Below are positions 1 to 13,129 of a stretch of DNA of 64,000 nt, in pieces; the stretch's first letter is position 1, and the number at the start of each line of letters is the position of its first letter. Source of the DNA: NORP233 sp050186825 (lineage in GTDB: Bacteria; Planctomycetota; J058); NCBI GenBank assembly GCA_050186825.1, contig JBFWYD010000004.1, positions 178,434-242,433 on the forward strand, read 5' to 3'. The position numbers and the translations under genes are program-made. The notes beneath the pieces are model-generated. The model was not told where the DNA came from. It did not search any database and saw only the letters and a list, made by a program, of their open reading frames with translations.

Positions 1-351
1 ATCTCGGAGCTCGTGGCCCCCGACGAGACCCTGCTCAGCCTGGTCAACGCCGAGGTCCTGAACTACCTCACGCGCCGCAAGAGCTCGGTCCGCTTCGGGA
101 TCTTCACGCCGCACCAGCTCTCGCTCTACTCCGAGGACGAGGTGCTGGCCGCGCTCGAGGCCGCGCCCCCCGACTGGGTGTGCCTCGTCCACAACGACGA
201 CAGCGAGCACGGGGTGCGCTTCTTCGGCCAGGACTACGCCCCGCGCCTGGGGGCCTTCGTGCGGGGCCGCTACCGCGTGGTCAAGCGCTTCGGCGCCGTC
301 CCCATGAGCGGCCCCTTCTTCGGGATCGAGCTGCTACGCCGGGAGCGCTGA
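1..351 (+). CDS. C-terminal fragment of an integral-membrane glycosyltransferase-like protein (partial)
   Basis: The reading frame is open from the first base, so the N-terminus and any membrane helices lie outside the window. The visible 116 residues form a soluble domain. It opens with a segment typical of exported C-terminal domains of polytopic GT39/PMT-like proteins (PDETLL...LNYLTRR) and ends with FFGIELLRRER before a TGA stop. The assignment to a glycosyltransferase-like family rests only on this tail and is tentative. The downstream gene murD is convergent, with a short hairpin between them. Confidence 0.55.
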   Translation: MSELVAPDETLLSLVNAEVLNYLTRRKSSVRFGIFTPHQLSLYSEDEVLAALEAAPPDWVCLVHNDDSEHGVRFFGQDYAPRLGAFVRGRYRVVKRFGAVPMSGPFFGIELLRRER

Positions 352-440
352 GCCGAGCTGCGGATGCCGAGCGTTCACGCGGGGCCGGGAGCTGCCCCGG
401 AGAGCGGTTGCCATGCCTGGAGGCTGACCCTGGGCGGCGC

Positions 441-467
441 CCTGCTCGCCCTCGGGACGAGGGCAGG
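441..467. terminator. hairpin between two convergent genes
   Basis: GCCCTCG at 448-454 pairs perfectly with CGAGGGC at 458-464 around a 3-nt loop, with CCT/AGG able to extend it. There is no T run on either side. It sits just before the murD stop codon and could terminate either strand. Confidence 0.4.
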
Positions 468-1850
468 CTACGCGCTGGCGGCCTGGGCCAGCTCGCGGAA
501 GCGGCGCCCGCGCGCCTTGAAGTTGGCGAACATGTCGTAGCTGGCGGCGGCGGGCGAGAGGAGCAGGCTCCCCGCCGCGCCGCAGCGCTCGAGCCCCGCC
601 TGGAATGCCTCCTCGAAGCCGCCGCTCACGCGCACGGCCCGACCGCCGGCCGCCTCGACCGCCTGCGCGATCCGCTCGCCGACCACCCCCAGGCACACGG
701 TGGCCGCCGCCTCCTGCGCGGCCACGGCGCCCAGCTCGCCGTAGCAGGCGCCCTTGTCCGAGCCGCCCGCGAGCAGGACCACCGGCTTGGGCGCGGCGCG
801 CAGGGCGGCGATCGCGGCCTCGGGGGTGGTGGCGGTGGAGTCGTCGATGAAGCGCAGGCCGCCGCGCTCGGCCACGGTCTCGAGCCGGTGCTCCAGCGGG
901 CGGAAGGCCCGCGCCCCGGCCTCGATCCCGGCCGGGGTCGCGCCGAGCGCCAGGGCGCCCGCGGCGGCCAGGAGCGCGTTCTCGCGGTTGTGCGCGCCGA
1001 GCAGCGAGAGGGCCTCGAGCGGGAACACGGGCTCGTCCTCGCGCCCGGCTCGCCGCACGCACCAGCCGTCGCGCACGCCCAGCTCGCCAGCCTCGCGCGG
1101 CGCGGCGTCGCAGCGGACGCGCAGGGGTCCGCGCGATCCCGCCCGCTCCTCGAGCTCCGACGCGCCCGCCGGGATCACGACCGCCCCTGGCTCGAGCTCG
1201 AGCAGCGAGAGCTTGGCCCCGTAGTAGTGCTCCTGGGTCCCGTGCCAGTCGAGGTGCTCGGGCGAGAGCCGCGTGAAGACCTGGACGCCGGGCCGCGGGA
1301 AGACCGCGCCCTGGCGGCGCGCCCGCTCGATGGCCGTGGCCATGAAGGAGCTCAGCTCGAGCACGAGCAGCTCGGGCTCCTGGCGCAGCGCGTCCAGGAG
1401 CGGGCGCTCGTTGTTGCCCGCCACCGCGACCCGCCGCCCGTCGCCCGCGAGCATCCTCCCGAGCAGGCTCGCGGTCGTGGTCTTGCCCTTGGAGCCCGTC
1501 ACCGCGGCGTAGGGGACCCGGACCTGGGCCAGCGCGAGGGCGATCTCGCTGGTCACGAGCACACCCGCCGCCTCGAGCCGGGCCAGCCAGGGGTTCCGCG
1601 GCGGGATCGCCGGGCTCGCGACGACCAGCTCCGCCCCGAGCAGGTCCTCCTCCTCGTGCGGGATGCCCAGCCGGTAGCGCAAGCCCAGCCCGGCCAGGGC
1701 CCGCACCGACGACTCGAGCGCCGCCGCAGGCTTGGTGTCGATCACCGTGACCTCGGCGCCCTGCTCGTGGAGGAAGCGCGCCGCGGCGACGCCCCCCCCG
1801 AACAGCCCGAGCCCCCACACCGTCGCGCGCTTGCCCCGGAGGTCCTTCAT
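468..1850 (-). CDS. murD: UDP-N-acetylmuramoyl-L-alanine--D-glutamate ligase
   Basis: MurD adds D-glutamate to UDP-MurNAc-L-Ala in the cytoplasmic stage of peptidoglycan synthesis. The N-terminal Rossmann-like segment (WGLGLFGGGVAAARFL, about residues 9-25) binds the UDP substrate. The ATP-binding P-loop is GSKGKTTT near residue 115, and the C-terminal ligase domain ends with the family-typical LLLSPAAASYDMFANF. The predicted 460 residues fit the family. The start ATG at 1850 follows a purine-rich ribosome site (GGGGAGGGA); an upstream extension in the same frame is Arg-rich and looks non-coding. A PEGA lipoprotein gene lies 40 bp upstream on the same strand and probably shares its promoter. 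No neighbouring mur or fts genes are seen. Confidence 0.95.
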   Translation of the reverse strand: MKDLRGKRATVWGLGLFGGGVAAARFLHEQGAEVTVIDTKPAAALESSVRALAGLGLRYRLGIPHEEEDLLGAELVVASPAIPPRNPWLARLEAAGVLVTSEIALALAQVRVPYAAVTGSKGKTTTASLLGRMLAGDGRRVAVAGNNERPLLDALRQEPELLVLELSSFMATAIERARRQGAVFPRPGVQVFTRLSPEHLDWHGTQEHYYGAKLSLLELEPGAVVIPAGASELEERAGSRGPLRVRCDAAPREAGELGVRDGWCVRRAGREDEPVFPLEALSLLGAHNRENALLAAAGALALGATPAGIEAGARAFRPLEHRLETVAERGGLRFIDDSTATTPEAAIAALRAAPKPVVLLAGGSDKGACYGELGAVAAQEAAATVCLGVVGERIAQAVEAAGGRAVRVSGGFEEAFQAGLERCGAAGSLLLSPAAASYDMFANFKARGRRFRELAQAASA

Positions 1851-1890
1851 TCCCTCCCCTTCGACCAACCCCGGGGTCCGCCTTGACCCA

Positions 1891-2307
1891 CTACTCCCGG
1901 GGCGGGCGGAGGCCCTCCTGGCGACCCAGCGCCTCGGCCCGCTCGACCTCCTCCTCGGCGGGAGGCGGGGGCGGCCGGCGCTCGAGCCGGACCCGGACCC
2001 GATGCTCGTCGCGGATCGTCCCCGGCCAGAGCACGTCGCTGAACAGGCCAAGGGGAAAGACCTGCCACCAGGGCACGCACAGCTCGACGTTGCGGCGGAA
2101 GGGGCGGTAGCCCGCTCGGCGGGCCACGACCTGCCGCGTGCCGTAGAAGTCGAAGGGGACCTTGACCGGGGCGCCGCCGCTCGTGACCCCAGCCAGGGTC
2201 CCGTCGACGAAGACCTCGACCCCGTCCGGGTCGCTCTCGATCACCAGCTCGCGCTCGACGCAGCCGGCGAGCACCAGGGCCGTCACGAGCAGGGCGAGGG
2301 CGCGCAC
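1891..2307 (-). CDS. PEGA-domain lipoprotein
   Basis: A 138-residue exported lipoprotein. The N-terminus is a short signal peptide ending in the lipobox LVLAGC, so Cys16 should be lipidated. It is followed by a PEGA-type module (IESDPDGVEVFVDGTLAG), a small beta domain common in surface lipoproteins. The C-terminus is Pro/Glu rich. The start is GTG at 2307, only 7 nt from the -10 box of a strong promoter and without a ribosome site, so the mRNA is probably leaderless. It is the first gene of a likely two-gene unit with murD. Its role is unknown. Confidence 0.8.
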   Translation of the reverse strand: MRALALLVTALVLAGCVERELVIESDPDGVEVFVDGTLAGVTSGGAPVKVPFDFYGTRQVVARRAGYRPFRRNVELCVPWWQVFPLGLFSDVLWPGTIRDEHRVRVRLERRPPPPPAEEEVERAEALGRQEGLRPPRE

Positions 2308-2314
2308 GCGCCGA

Positions 2315-2345
2315 AGGATACGGTCGACCCGCGACAGGGTGTCAA
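2315..2345 (-). promoter_or_regulatory. promoter of the PEGA lipoprotein-murD unit
   Basis: On the minus strand TTGACA (2340-2345) is followed by a 19-bp spacer and TATCCT (2315-2320). The GTG start begins 7 nt after the -10 box, which implies a leaderless transcript. Confidence 0.7.
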
Positions 2346-2391
2346 AGCTCGTCGAGTCTCCTCCCTGCCTCCGGTAGGATGGCCAGCGACG

Positions 2392-2474
2392 GGAGGGTTG
2401 GCAGAGCGGTCGATTGCACCTGATTTGAAATCAGGAGTCCTTCGGGATCAGGGGTTCGAATCCCTTACCCTCCG
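2392..2474 (+). tRNA. tRNA-Ser(UGA)
   Basis: Full cloverleaf by eye. The acceptor GGAGGGT pairs with ACCCTCC at the 3' end with discriminator G, as expected for tRNA-Ser. The anticodon stem CCTGA/TCAGG encloses loop TTTGAAA with anticodon TGA. There is a long variable arm and the T arm carries GGTTCGAATCC. CCA is not encoded. A TAGGAT -10-like box lies 12 nt upstream (2375-2380). Confidence 0.95.
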
Positions 2475-2486
2475 TGCGGGGCGCGC

Positions 2487-2514
2487 TTGCGTCCCCCCAG
2501 GCCCTGGCTAGAAT
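2487..2514 (+). promoter_or_regulatory. promoter of the second tRNA-Ser gene
   Basis: TTGCGT at 2487-2492, a 16-bp spacer and TAGAAT at 2509-2514, ending 9 nt before the tRNA. The two adjacent serine tRNAs can therefore be transcribed separately. Confidence 0.6.
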
Positions 2515-2523
2515 GCGCGCACG

Positions 2524-2614
2524 GGAGAGATGGCAGAGTGGTCGAATGCGGCGGCTTGCTAAGCCGTTGAGTGGGTTTTAGCCTGCTCCAGGGGTTCGAA
2601 TCCCCTTCTCTCCG
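2524..2614 (+). tRNA. tRNA-Ser(GCU)
   Basis: Acceptor GGAGAGA pairs with TCTCTCC, discriminator G. The anticodon loop TTGCTAA gives anticodon GCT, flanked by GCGGC/GCCGT. The long variable arm and GGTTCGAATCC T loop are typical of tRNA-Ser. CCA is not encoded. Confidence 0.95.
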
Positions 2615-2631
2615 ACCCGAGAGCCAACGAA

Positions 2632-2665
2632 CGAACGGCGCCCCAGTGGCGCCGTTCGCCGTTTC
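2632..2665 (+). terminator. intrinsic terminator after the tRNA pair
   Basis: An 11-bp perfect stem (CGAACGGCGCC with GGCGCCGTTCG) around a 5-nt loop at 2632-2658, followed by CCGTTTCTC. The T run is short but the stem is strong and directly follows the tRNA. Confidence 0.7.
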
Positions 2666-2744
2666 TCGGCTCCGCGCCGCTGGCGCTGGTTGCGCGTTCC
2701 TCGTCACCAAGACGTGGCTTACGCGCCCCTCTCAACAGCCACTC

Positions 2745-2835
2745 CTCAGGTGTGGAGAACTCCGCACCCTGGGGAGAGCCGGGAATCCATGTTTACACTC
2801 TTGTGGATAAACTTGTCTAGGGGCTGTGGAGCCCG
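2745..2835. other. candidate replication origin (DnaA-box cluster)
   Basis: TGTGGATAA at 2802-2810 is a perfect reverse-complement match to the DnaA box TTATCCACA. Related sites TGTGGAGAA (2751-2759) and TGTGGAGCC (2825-2833) flank it. The stretch 2788-2820 is clearly AT-richer than its surroundings, as expected for an unwinding element. It is separated from dnaA only by the bifunctional nuclease gene. No consensus box was seen in the dnaA-dnaN gap. Confidence 0.5.
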
Positions 2836-2841
2836 CCAAGG

Positions 2842-3234
2842 CTAGTCGGCGGCGAGGCGCAGGACCCGGTCGCTCGCGAAGATGTCCACCTCGGCCCGCA
2901 CGGCCAGGGCGATCGCGTCGGAGGGGCGGGCGTCGACGGTCACGTCCTGACCGCCGCGCTGGAGCACGAGCTTGGCGTGGTAGACGTCGTCGATCAGGTC
3001 GTCTATCACCACGTAGCGCAGCTCGCCGCCGAGCTGGGTGCACGCCGCCAGGATGAGCTCGTGGGTCAGGGGCCGGGCGCTCAGCCCCTCGCCCAGCGCC
3101 TCGTCGAGGGCGGCCGCCTCGAAGGCCCCGACCTGGATCGAGAGGGTGCGCGGGCCGCCCACCTCGCGGAGCGTGACCACGTGCTCGTCTGCCCGCTCGT
3201 CCACGAGCAACCGCGCCAGCTCCAGCCGAACCAC
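2842..3234 (-). CDS. bifunctional nuclease (BFN/DUF151) family protein
   Basis: A 130-residue protein matching the BFN/DNase-RNase family (PF02577) over nearly its whole length. Visible signatures are the N-terminal VRLELARLLVDERADEHVV, the middle IQVGAFEAAAL, and the C-terminal DARPSDAIALAVRAEVDIF. Some family members have nuclease activity; the role here is unknown. GTG at 3234 is chosen because AGGAGGCG lies just upstream and family members begin at this point; a longer frame upstream is non-homologous. It is divergent from dnaA. Confidence 0.85.
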   Translation of the reverse strand: MVRLELARLLVDERADEHVVTLREVGGPRTLSIQVGAFEAAALDEALGEGLSARPLTHELILAACTQLGGELRYVVIDDLIDDVYHAKLVLQRGGQDVTVDARPSDAIALAVRAEVDIFASDRVLRLAAD

Positions 3235-3275
3235 GGCCGCCTCCTGCCTCTCGACGCATCGCCCGAAGCGAGCGA

Positions 3276-3304
3276 ATCCTAGTCTTAGGGATGGTCGCGC
3301 ACAA
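3276..3304 (-). promoter_or_regulatory. promoter of the bifunctional nuclease gene
   Basis: Minus-strand TTGTGC (3299-3304), 17-bp spacer, TAGGAT (3276-3281). It lies about 40 nt from the GTG start in the divergent region shared with dnaA. Confidence 0.6.
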
Positions 3305-3496
3305 CGGCGGGAAAGGCACACAACATGCGGCTTTCCGGGCGATGGCAGGTTGCGAAAAGGGGGTGGCAGGCGCCTGGGACCCCTGCTACCTTACGCCACC
3401 TTCGGGGGGCGAAGAACCATCCCGCCAGCCTGCTGCGGCAGGCGAGATTCGCGCGCCGTCCTCCATTCTCCAGCACGTCGACTCCAGGGAGCGCTC

Positions 3497-4918
3497 GTGT
3501 CGATCCACAACGTCGAGGCCGCCAGCCCCGTCACTTCGTCGCCCTTCACCGCGGCCCTCGACCTGATCCGAAACGAGACCAAGAAGCCGATCTTCGAGAC
3601 CTGGTTCAAGAACCTCGAGCTCATCGACGTCGACGACGACGTCATCCGCATCGGCACGCCCAACGAGTTCGTCAAGGAGTGGATCGAGGGCTCCGACCTC
3701 ATCCACACCCTGGCCCTGGCGCTCAAGCGCACCTACGAGCGCGACCTGACCCCCGAGCTCGTGCTGACCCGGCCCCCCGAGGAGGAGAGCGAGGAGCGCC
3801 CGGCGCCGGCCCCCGCGCGCCCGCCCGAGCCGGAGACCACTTTTGCCAACCTCCTCGAGCAAGATTCCAGCGTCCAGCTCAAGGAAGACTACACCTTCGA
3901 CACCTACATCGTCGGACCGAACAACCGACTGGCCCACGCCGCCTCGCTGGCGGTGGCCGAGAACCCCGGCCAGGCCTACAACCCGCTGTTCATCCACTCC
4001 GCGGTCGGGCTCGGCAAGACCCACCTGCTCCAGGGGATCTGCCACACCCTCCTGGCCCGCGACCTCCCGCGCCGGACCAAGATCCTCTACCTCTCCTGCG
4101 AGGACTTCGTGAACCGCTTCATCGAGGCGGTCAAGGACGGCGAGCTCGAGCAGTTCCGCTACAAGTACCGGAACGTCGACATCCTGGTGATCGACGACAT
4201 CCACTTCCTGGCGGACAAGGAGCGCATCCAGGAGGAGTTCTTCCACACCTTCAACACGCTATACAACGCGCAGAAGCAGATCATCCTCAGCGCGGACTGC
4301 GCTCCGAGCGAGATCCCGACCCTGGAGGATCGGCTGGTCAGCCGCTTCAAGTGGGGGCTCGTGGCCCGGATCGACCCGCCGGAGTTCGAGACCCGCGCCG
4401 CGATCATCAAGCAGAAGGCCGAGGCCAAGAACTGCCGCCTGCACGACGAGGTGGTCAACTTCATCGCCGCCCACATCGACAGCAACATCCGCGAGCTGGA
4501 GGGGGCGATCAACCGCCTGGTCGGGACCGCCTCGCTCATGAACCGCCCGGTAGACCTCGCCTTCGCCCAGCAGATGCTCGCGGACCTGGTCGGGAGCGAC
4601 ATCGCCCGCGTCAGCATGAAGGACATCTGCGACGTGGTCGTGGATCGGCTCAAGGTCAAGCTCTCCGACATGCAGTCGAAGAAGCGCACCAAGCGGGTCA
4701 CCTTCCCCCGTCAGCTCTGCATGCACCTGGCGCGGGAGCTGACCGACCTGACCCTGGCCGACATCGGCGCCCACTTCGGCGGACGCGACCACACGACGGT
4801 GATCTACGCGATCGAGCGCATCCAGGAGCGAATCCAGAAGGACCCCGAGGTCTCGCACCTGGTCGAGGAGCTCAAGCGCGAGGCGCGCACCCGCGGCAGC
4901 GCCCCTTCCAGTCGCTGA
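3497..4918 (+). CDS. dnaA: chromosomal replication initiator protein DnaA
   Basis: DnaA binds DnaA boxes and melts the origin. The 473-residue protein has all four domains: an N-terminal domain I, a Pro/Glu-rich linker (about residues 90-120), the AAA+ domain with Walker A GLGKTHLL near residue 172 and Walker B ILVIDDIHFLAD, and the C-terminal DNA-binding domain with the signature GGRDHTTVIYAIERI. GTG at 3497 is chosen because AGGGAG precedes it and because homology begins there; the open frame upstream is non-coding. A TACCTT -10-like box lies at 3387-3392. The downstream 1 kb to dnaN is unusually long and non-coding. Confidence 0.97.
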   Translation: MSIHNVEAASPVTSSPFTAALDLIRNETKKPIFETWFKNLELIDVDDDVIRIGTPNEFVKEWIEGSDLIHTLALALKRTYERDLTPELVLTRPPEEESEERPAPAPARPPEPETTFANLLEQDSSVQLKEDYTFDTYIVGPNNRLAHAASLAVAENPGQAYNPLFIHSAVGLGKTHLLQGICHTLLARDLPRRTKILYLSCEDFVNRFIEAVKDGELEQFRYKYRNVDILVIDDIHFLADKERIQEEFFHTFNTLYNAQKQIILSADCAPSEIPTLEDRLVSRFKWGLVARIDPPEFETRAAIIKQKAEAKNCRLHDEVVNFIAAHIDSNIRELEGAINRLVGTASLMNRPVDLAFAQQMLADLVGSDIARVSMKDICDVVVDRLKVKLSDMQSKKRTKRVTFPRQLCMHLARELTDLTLADIGAHFGGRDHTTVIYAIERIQERIQKDPEVSHLVEELKREARTRGSAPSSR

Positions 4919-5926
4919 AGAGCGACCGCGAGGTCTCCTGCCTCCGGCCCTGGTCGAGCCATCGGCTCCTCCGGGGCCGCCTCGCTTCCGGATCGCACGC
5001 TCACGGCCGGTCAGCGCCACGAGGGGCTGGGACCGCCGCGCGCCCCTCTCCGCGACGCACGCGCCCCTCCAGCGAGTCGACGGACATCAGCGAGTCCGCT
5101 CACGCGCTCAGGAGCCGCCCTGAGGCCCTCTCGTCGCTCACGGCGGCGTACGCCCGCGGCGACCTTCATGGCGGTCGCGCTCGACTCCGAGGTGCCAGCC
5201 GAGGCTCGACGAGCTCAGCTCGGCTCGGTCGTCGCTTGGTACACACCCGTGACGCGACCATCTTCGACTCCCCGGGGAGATCCCGGGAGTACCGCGTCGA
5301 TTCCCGTTCACCTCGAAGGGGAGAAGCCTCGGCAGAGCCGAGCCAGCGCCGCCCTCCGGCTTTCGATTCATCGGGAAGGATGGGCGCCCGCGAGCGGACC
5401 CCGCGCGCACCGCTGGGGACGGACGTCGACAACTCGGCCCATCGTCCATGCTCATCCCAGTCGCTGCCCACGCTGGCCGGCGTACCGCGAGCGACGCCAA
5501 GCCATGGCGCGCCAGTTCCCTGCCTCGACGATGCGCCTGGCTCTCCACCATCCTGAAAGCACTAAGACGATGAAGAGGGAGATGTTCTCTCTCATCCAGG
5601 GAGTCAGGAAGCAGACCGCGAGTCGCAGGTGTGAAGCGTTCGTGATCCTCGCTCGCGCGCTTTTCCTGCTGGGAGCTCACCGGCCTCGTCGCTAGAATTC
5701 GAGCCGACTCGAGCGAGGACGTCACGGACGTCGAAGCGTCTCGAGGGCGACCTCGCGGACCCGAACCCCAACCGAACGACTTCGCGCTGGCGCGCGCCCG
5801 GGCCTGTCGGTCCCGAGGCGTAGCATGAGCGCCGGAACCCGCAGGCTCATGCGCCTCGCGGGACGGCGCGAGGAGCGCCGAAGAGCGCCGAAGAGCGCCG
5901 AGCGCAACGAGCAGAGAGAGCACGAC
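4919..5926. other. 1 kb non-coding gap between dnaA and dnaN
   Basis: No frame here shows recognisable homology or the strong third-position GC seen in neighbouring genes. The longest frame (5168-5695, +) has ordinary random composition. The sequence is less GC-rich than the genes around it, especially 5555-5620. No consensus DnaA box was found. Just before dnaN there are three tandem copies of a 10-mer (GAGCGCCGAA, about 5871-5900). It may hold dnaN control signals. Confidence 0.6.
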
Positions 5927-7096
5927 ATGGGCAGCGCCATTGCCGAGACCGACCGCACCGCCAGCCGTTCGCAGGGCTGCCTCTCCTTCCGCGGCGACGC
6001 CAAGGAGCTCGCGGACGCGATCGGGATCGCGGCCTCGGTCGCGCCGAGCAAGAGCCCGCGGCCAGTGCTCTCGAACCTCCTCCTCCACGCCCACGACGGT
6101 GTGCTGGACGTGACCGGCACCGACCTCGAGGTCGCCGTGCGCGTGCGAGTGGAGCGGGTCGAGATCCTGGGCGAGGGGCGCCTGCTGGTGAATGCGGCGC
6201 GCTTCCAGCAGATCCTGCGCGAGCTGGTGGGCGACCAGGTCGAGATCTCGACCGACGAGCGCTCGGGCTGCACGATCTCTGCGGCCGACGCCCGCTTCCA
6301 GGTCATGGGCGAGGACCCCGACGACTACCCCGAGCTCGCGGAGTGGCCGGCCGAGGGGGCCTTCTCCCTGCCGGCGCGGGCGCTGGTGGAGATGATCCGG
6401 CGCACCCACTTCGCGACCCACGCCGAGCGCACGCGCTACGCCATGAACGGGATCTTGCTCGACCTCAAGGGAGAGCGGGTCCACCTGGTCGCGACCGACG
6501 GCAAGCGCCTGGCCCTCTGCGAGCGTCCGCTGCCGGAGGGCGCCGAGCAGGCGGTGCACGTGGTCGTGCCCACCAAGGGCATGCTCCTCCTCTCGCGGGT
6601 GCTGGGCACCAGCGCCGAGGACGTGGAGATCGCGGTCGAGGGCGCGCAGGTCCACATGCGCACCGCCAGCGCCGTGCTCTCGGCGCGGCTGGTCCAGGGT
6701 CACTTCCCGCCCTACGAGGAGGTCCTCCCGCGCGACCACGACAAGCTGCTCCAGGTGCCGCGCGAGTCGTTCCTGGCCGCGCTGCGCCGCGCGTCCCTGC
6801 TCAACAACAAGGACTCCCAGGCCGTGCGCTTCCGCTTCTCGCAGAGCGGGTTGGACCTGACCTCGCGGGTGGTGGAGGTCGGCGAGAGCCGGATCCACTT
6901 CCCGATCGACTTCCCCTTCGAGGAGGCGCTGGAGATCGGGTTCAACCCCGGCTACTTCAGCGACGTGCTGCGGGTGCTCGACACCCCGGAGTTCCGGCTC
7001 GAGCTCAAGGACGGACGCAGCGCCGCCGTGATCCGCGAGGAGAGCGCGGACCAGCGCTTCCTCTACCTCGTGATGCCCCTGAACCTCGACGGCTAA
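5927..7096 (+). CDS. dnaN: DNA polymerase III beta subunit (sliding clamp)
   Basis: The beta clamp encircles DNA and holds the replicative polymerase. The 389-residue protein shows the three clamp repeats: N-terminal ADAIGIAASVAPSKSPRPVL, central VHLVATDGKRLALCERPL, and the C-terminal ending RFLYLVMPLNLDG, the usual M-P-L/M-R/N-L type of end. ATG at 5927 is preferred because it gives family-typical length and is preceded by GAGAGAG; an in-frame ATG at 5825 would add 34 Arg-rich residues encoded partly by a 10-bp tandem repeat. The TAA stop overlaps a possible ATG of the DUF721 gene (TAATG). Confidence 0.95.
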   Translation: MGSAIAETDRTASRSQGCLSFRGDAKELADAIGIAASVAPSKSPRPVLSNLLLHAHDGVLDVTGTDLEVAVRVRVERVEILGEGRLLVNAARFQQILRELVGDQVEISTDERSGCTISAADARFQVMGEDPDDYPELAEWPAEGAFSLPARALVEMIRRTHFATHAERTRYAMNGILLDLKGERVHLVATDGKRLALCERPLPEGAEQAVHVVVPTKGMLLLSRVLGTSAEDVEIAVEGAQVHMRTASAVLSARLVQGHFPPYEEVLPRDHDKLLQVPRESFLAALRRASLLNNKDSQAVRFRFSQSGLDLTSRVVEVGESRIHFPIDFPFEEALEIGFNPGYFSDVLRVLDTPEFRLELKDGRSAAVIREESADQRFLYLVMPLNLDG

Positions 7097-7179
7097 TGGG
7101 GGCCCCGGATGGGGCGCTTGACAACAGAGTCTCCCCACCTTGGGGAGAAGTCGTAAGCAGCGTGGGGGCGGGGGTTTGT

Positions 7180-7614
7180 ATGCGTCGCAAGGGCAAGCTT
7201 CCCCCGGGTTTTCCACAGCGGAGCCCAGTGGGATTGGCGAAGGCTGCTGGGCTGGCTTCTGGGCTGGCTGCTGGGTCGGCTTCTGGGCGGCCGGGGGCGG
7301 TCCCGGCGAAGGGGGCCGTGCCGGTCGGGGACGTGATCGCCAAGGTCATGCGCGGGCAGACGCGGCAGCAGGACTTGCTGGGCAAGCTCGAGGCGGCCTG
7401 GCGGGACGCTGTGGGCGCCAAGACGGCCCAGGACACGCGCTTGGCGCACCTGCGCGGCGGGGTGCTCACCGTCGAGGTGCGGACCTCCGGGCTCGCTCAG
7501 GAGCTGGGGGTCTACCTGAAGGCGCAGCTCTTGAGCCGGCTCCAGGAGCGGGCCGGGGTCGTTTTGAAGGACCTCCGTTGCCGCGTCGGGGGTTGGGAAG
7601 AAGGGCCGCGATAG
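7180..7614 (+). CDS. DUF721/DciA-like protein
   Basis: The C-terminal 100 residues match DUF721: LGKLEAAWRDAVGAKTAQDT followed by LRGGVLTVEVRTSGLAQEL and a basic end. DciA members of this family load the replicative helicase, which fits a place between dnaN and gyrB. Two starts are possible: ATG at 7096, overlapping the dnaN stop, or ATG at 7180 after a GGGGGCGGGGG stretch. I prefer 7180 because the interval 7118-7148 holds a TTGACA box and a perfect 8-bp hairpin (7130-7148) that look regulatory rather than coding. The N-terminal 45 residues are Gly/Ala low-complexity. Confidence 0.8.
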   Translation: MRRKGKLPPGFPQRSPVGLAKAAGLASGLAAGSASGRPGAVPAKGAVPVGDVIAKVMRGQTRQQDLLGKLEAAWRDAVGAKTAQDTRLAHLRGGVLTVEVRTSGLAQELGVYLKAQLLSRLQERAGVVLKDLRCRVGGWEEGPR

Positions 7615-7690
7615 GCCTGCTCCGAGGCCTGCGCGATGTCGCTGGGTACGCGATAATGCGCGCAGTCTCCAGAACTTACGAGGACAGTCC

Positions 7691-10264
<2,574 letters not shown>

Positions 10265-10296
10265 CGGCTCGAGCGCCGCGACGGCGGGTATCTGTA

Positions 10297-10328
10297 GCGA
10301 GGGGGGCGCGAGCCCCCCTCGCTCGTTT
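10297..10328 (+). terminator. gyrB terminator
   Basis: A perfect 11-bp GC stem (GCGAGGGGGGC with GCCCCCCTCGC, 10297-10322) with a GCGA tetraloop, followed by TCGTTTCG. It lies 33 nt after the gyrB stop. Confidence 0.8.
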
Positions 10329-10659
10329 CGTGTGCCCAACCCCGGCCCCTCGACCGCGGCGATCCGCGCCGAGTCCACGAGCTCCAAGGTCCCGGCGGAG
10401 GGAGCTCCAAGGTCTCGGCGGAGGGGAGGTCCAGGACAGGAACGTGCTCGGCGGGCCTGGTCGTGGCCTGCGAGGGCGCGCTCCAGGGCGTCCCGCTCGC
10501 GCGGGGGGTTCGCTCGAGCGGCCCCACCCCGGCCGGCCCCTCCGCGTGCGCAGGTGGCGCGTGGTACGTGGCACGGACTCGATCGCCGCGGGGCCGGGCG
10601 GCGGCCGACGCCTCGGCCGAGGGCGGGCCCCGAGGACGGCCCTGGGATAGGCTGCCCGC
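10329..10659 (+). repeat. intergenic region with a 23-bp tandem duplication
   Basis: No gene is seen between the gyrB terminator and the kinase. The unit AGCTCCAAGGTC(C/T)CGGCGGAGGG occurs twice head-to-tail at 10380-10402 and 10403-10425 with one difference. Just before the kinase start there is a TAGGCT -10-like box (10648-10653). Confidence 0.6.
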
Positions 10660-13074
<2,415 letters not shown>

Positions 13075-13129
13075 GCGCGACGGACTCCCATCGCAGAGAT
13101 CGCGGAGATCGCCCCGTGTGAGCGGGAGG

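Noticed and set aside
180..1886. Long + strand frame of 568 codons opposite murD
   Set aside because: Its composition is Arg/Ala/Gly-rich with no homology; it is the antisense shadow of a high-GC gene. Many similar long frames in the window were dropped for the same reason.
5168..5695. Frame of 175 codons in the dnaA-dnaN gap
   Set aside because: No ribosome site, no recognisable domain, and weak third-position GC compared with real genes nearby.
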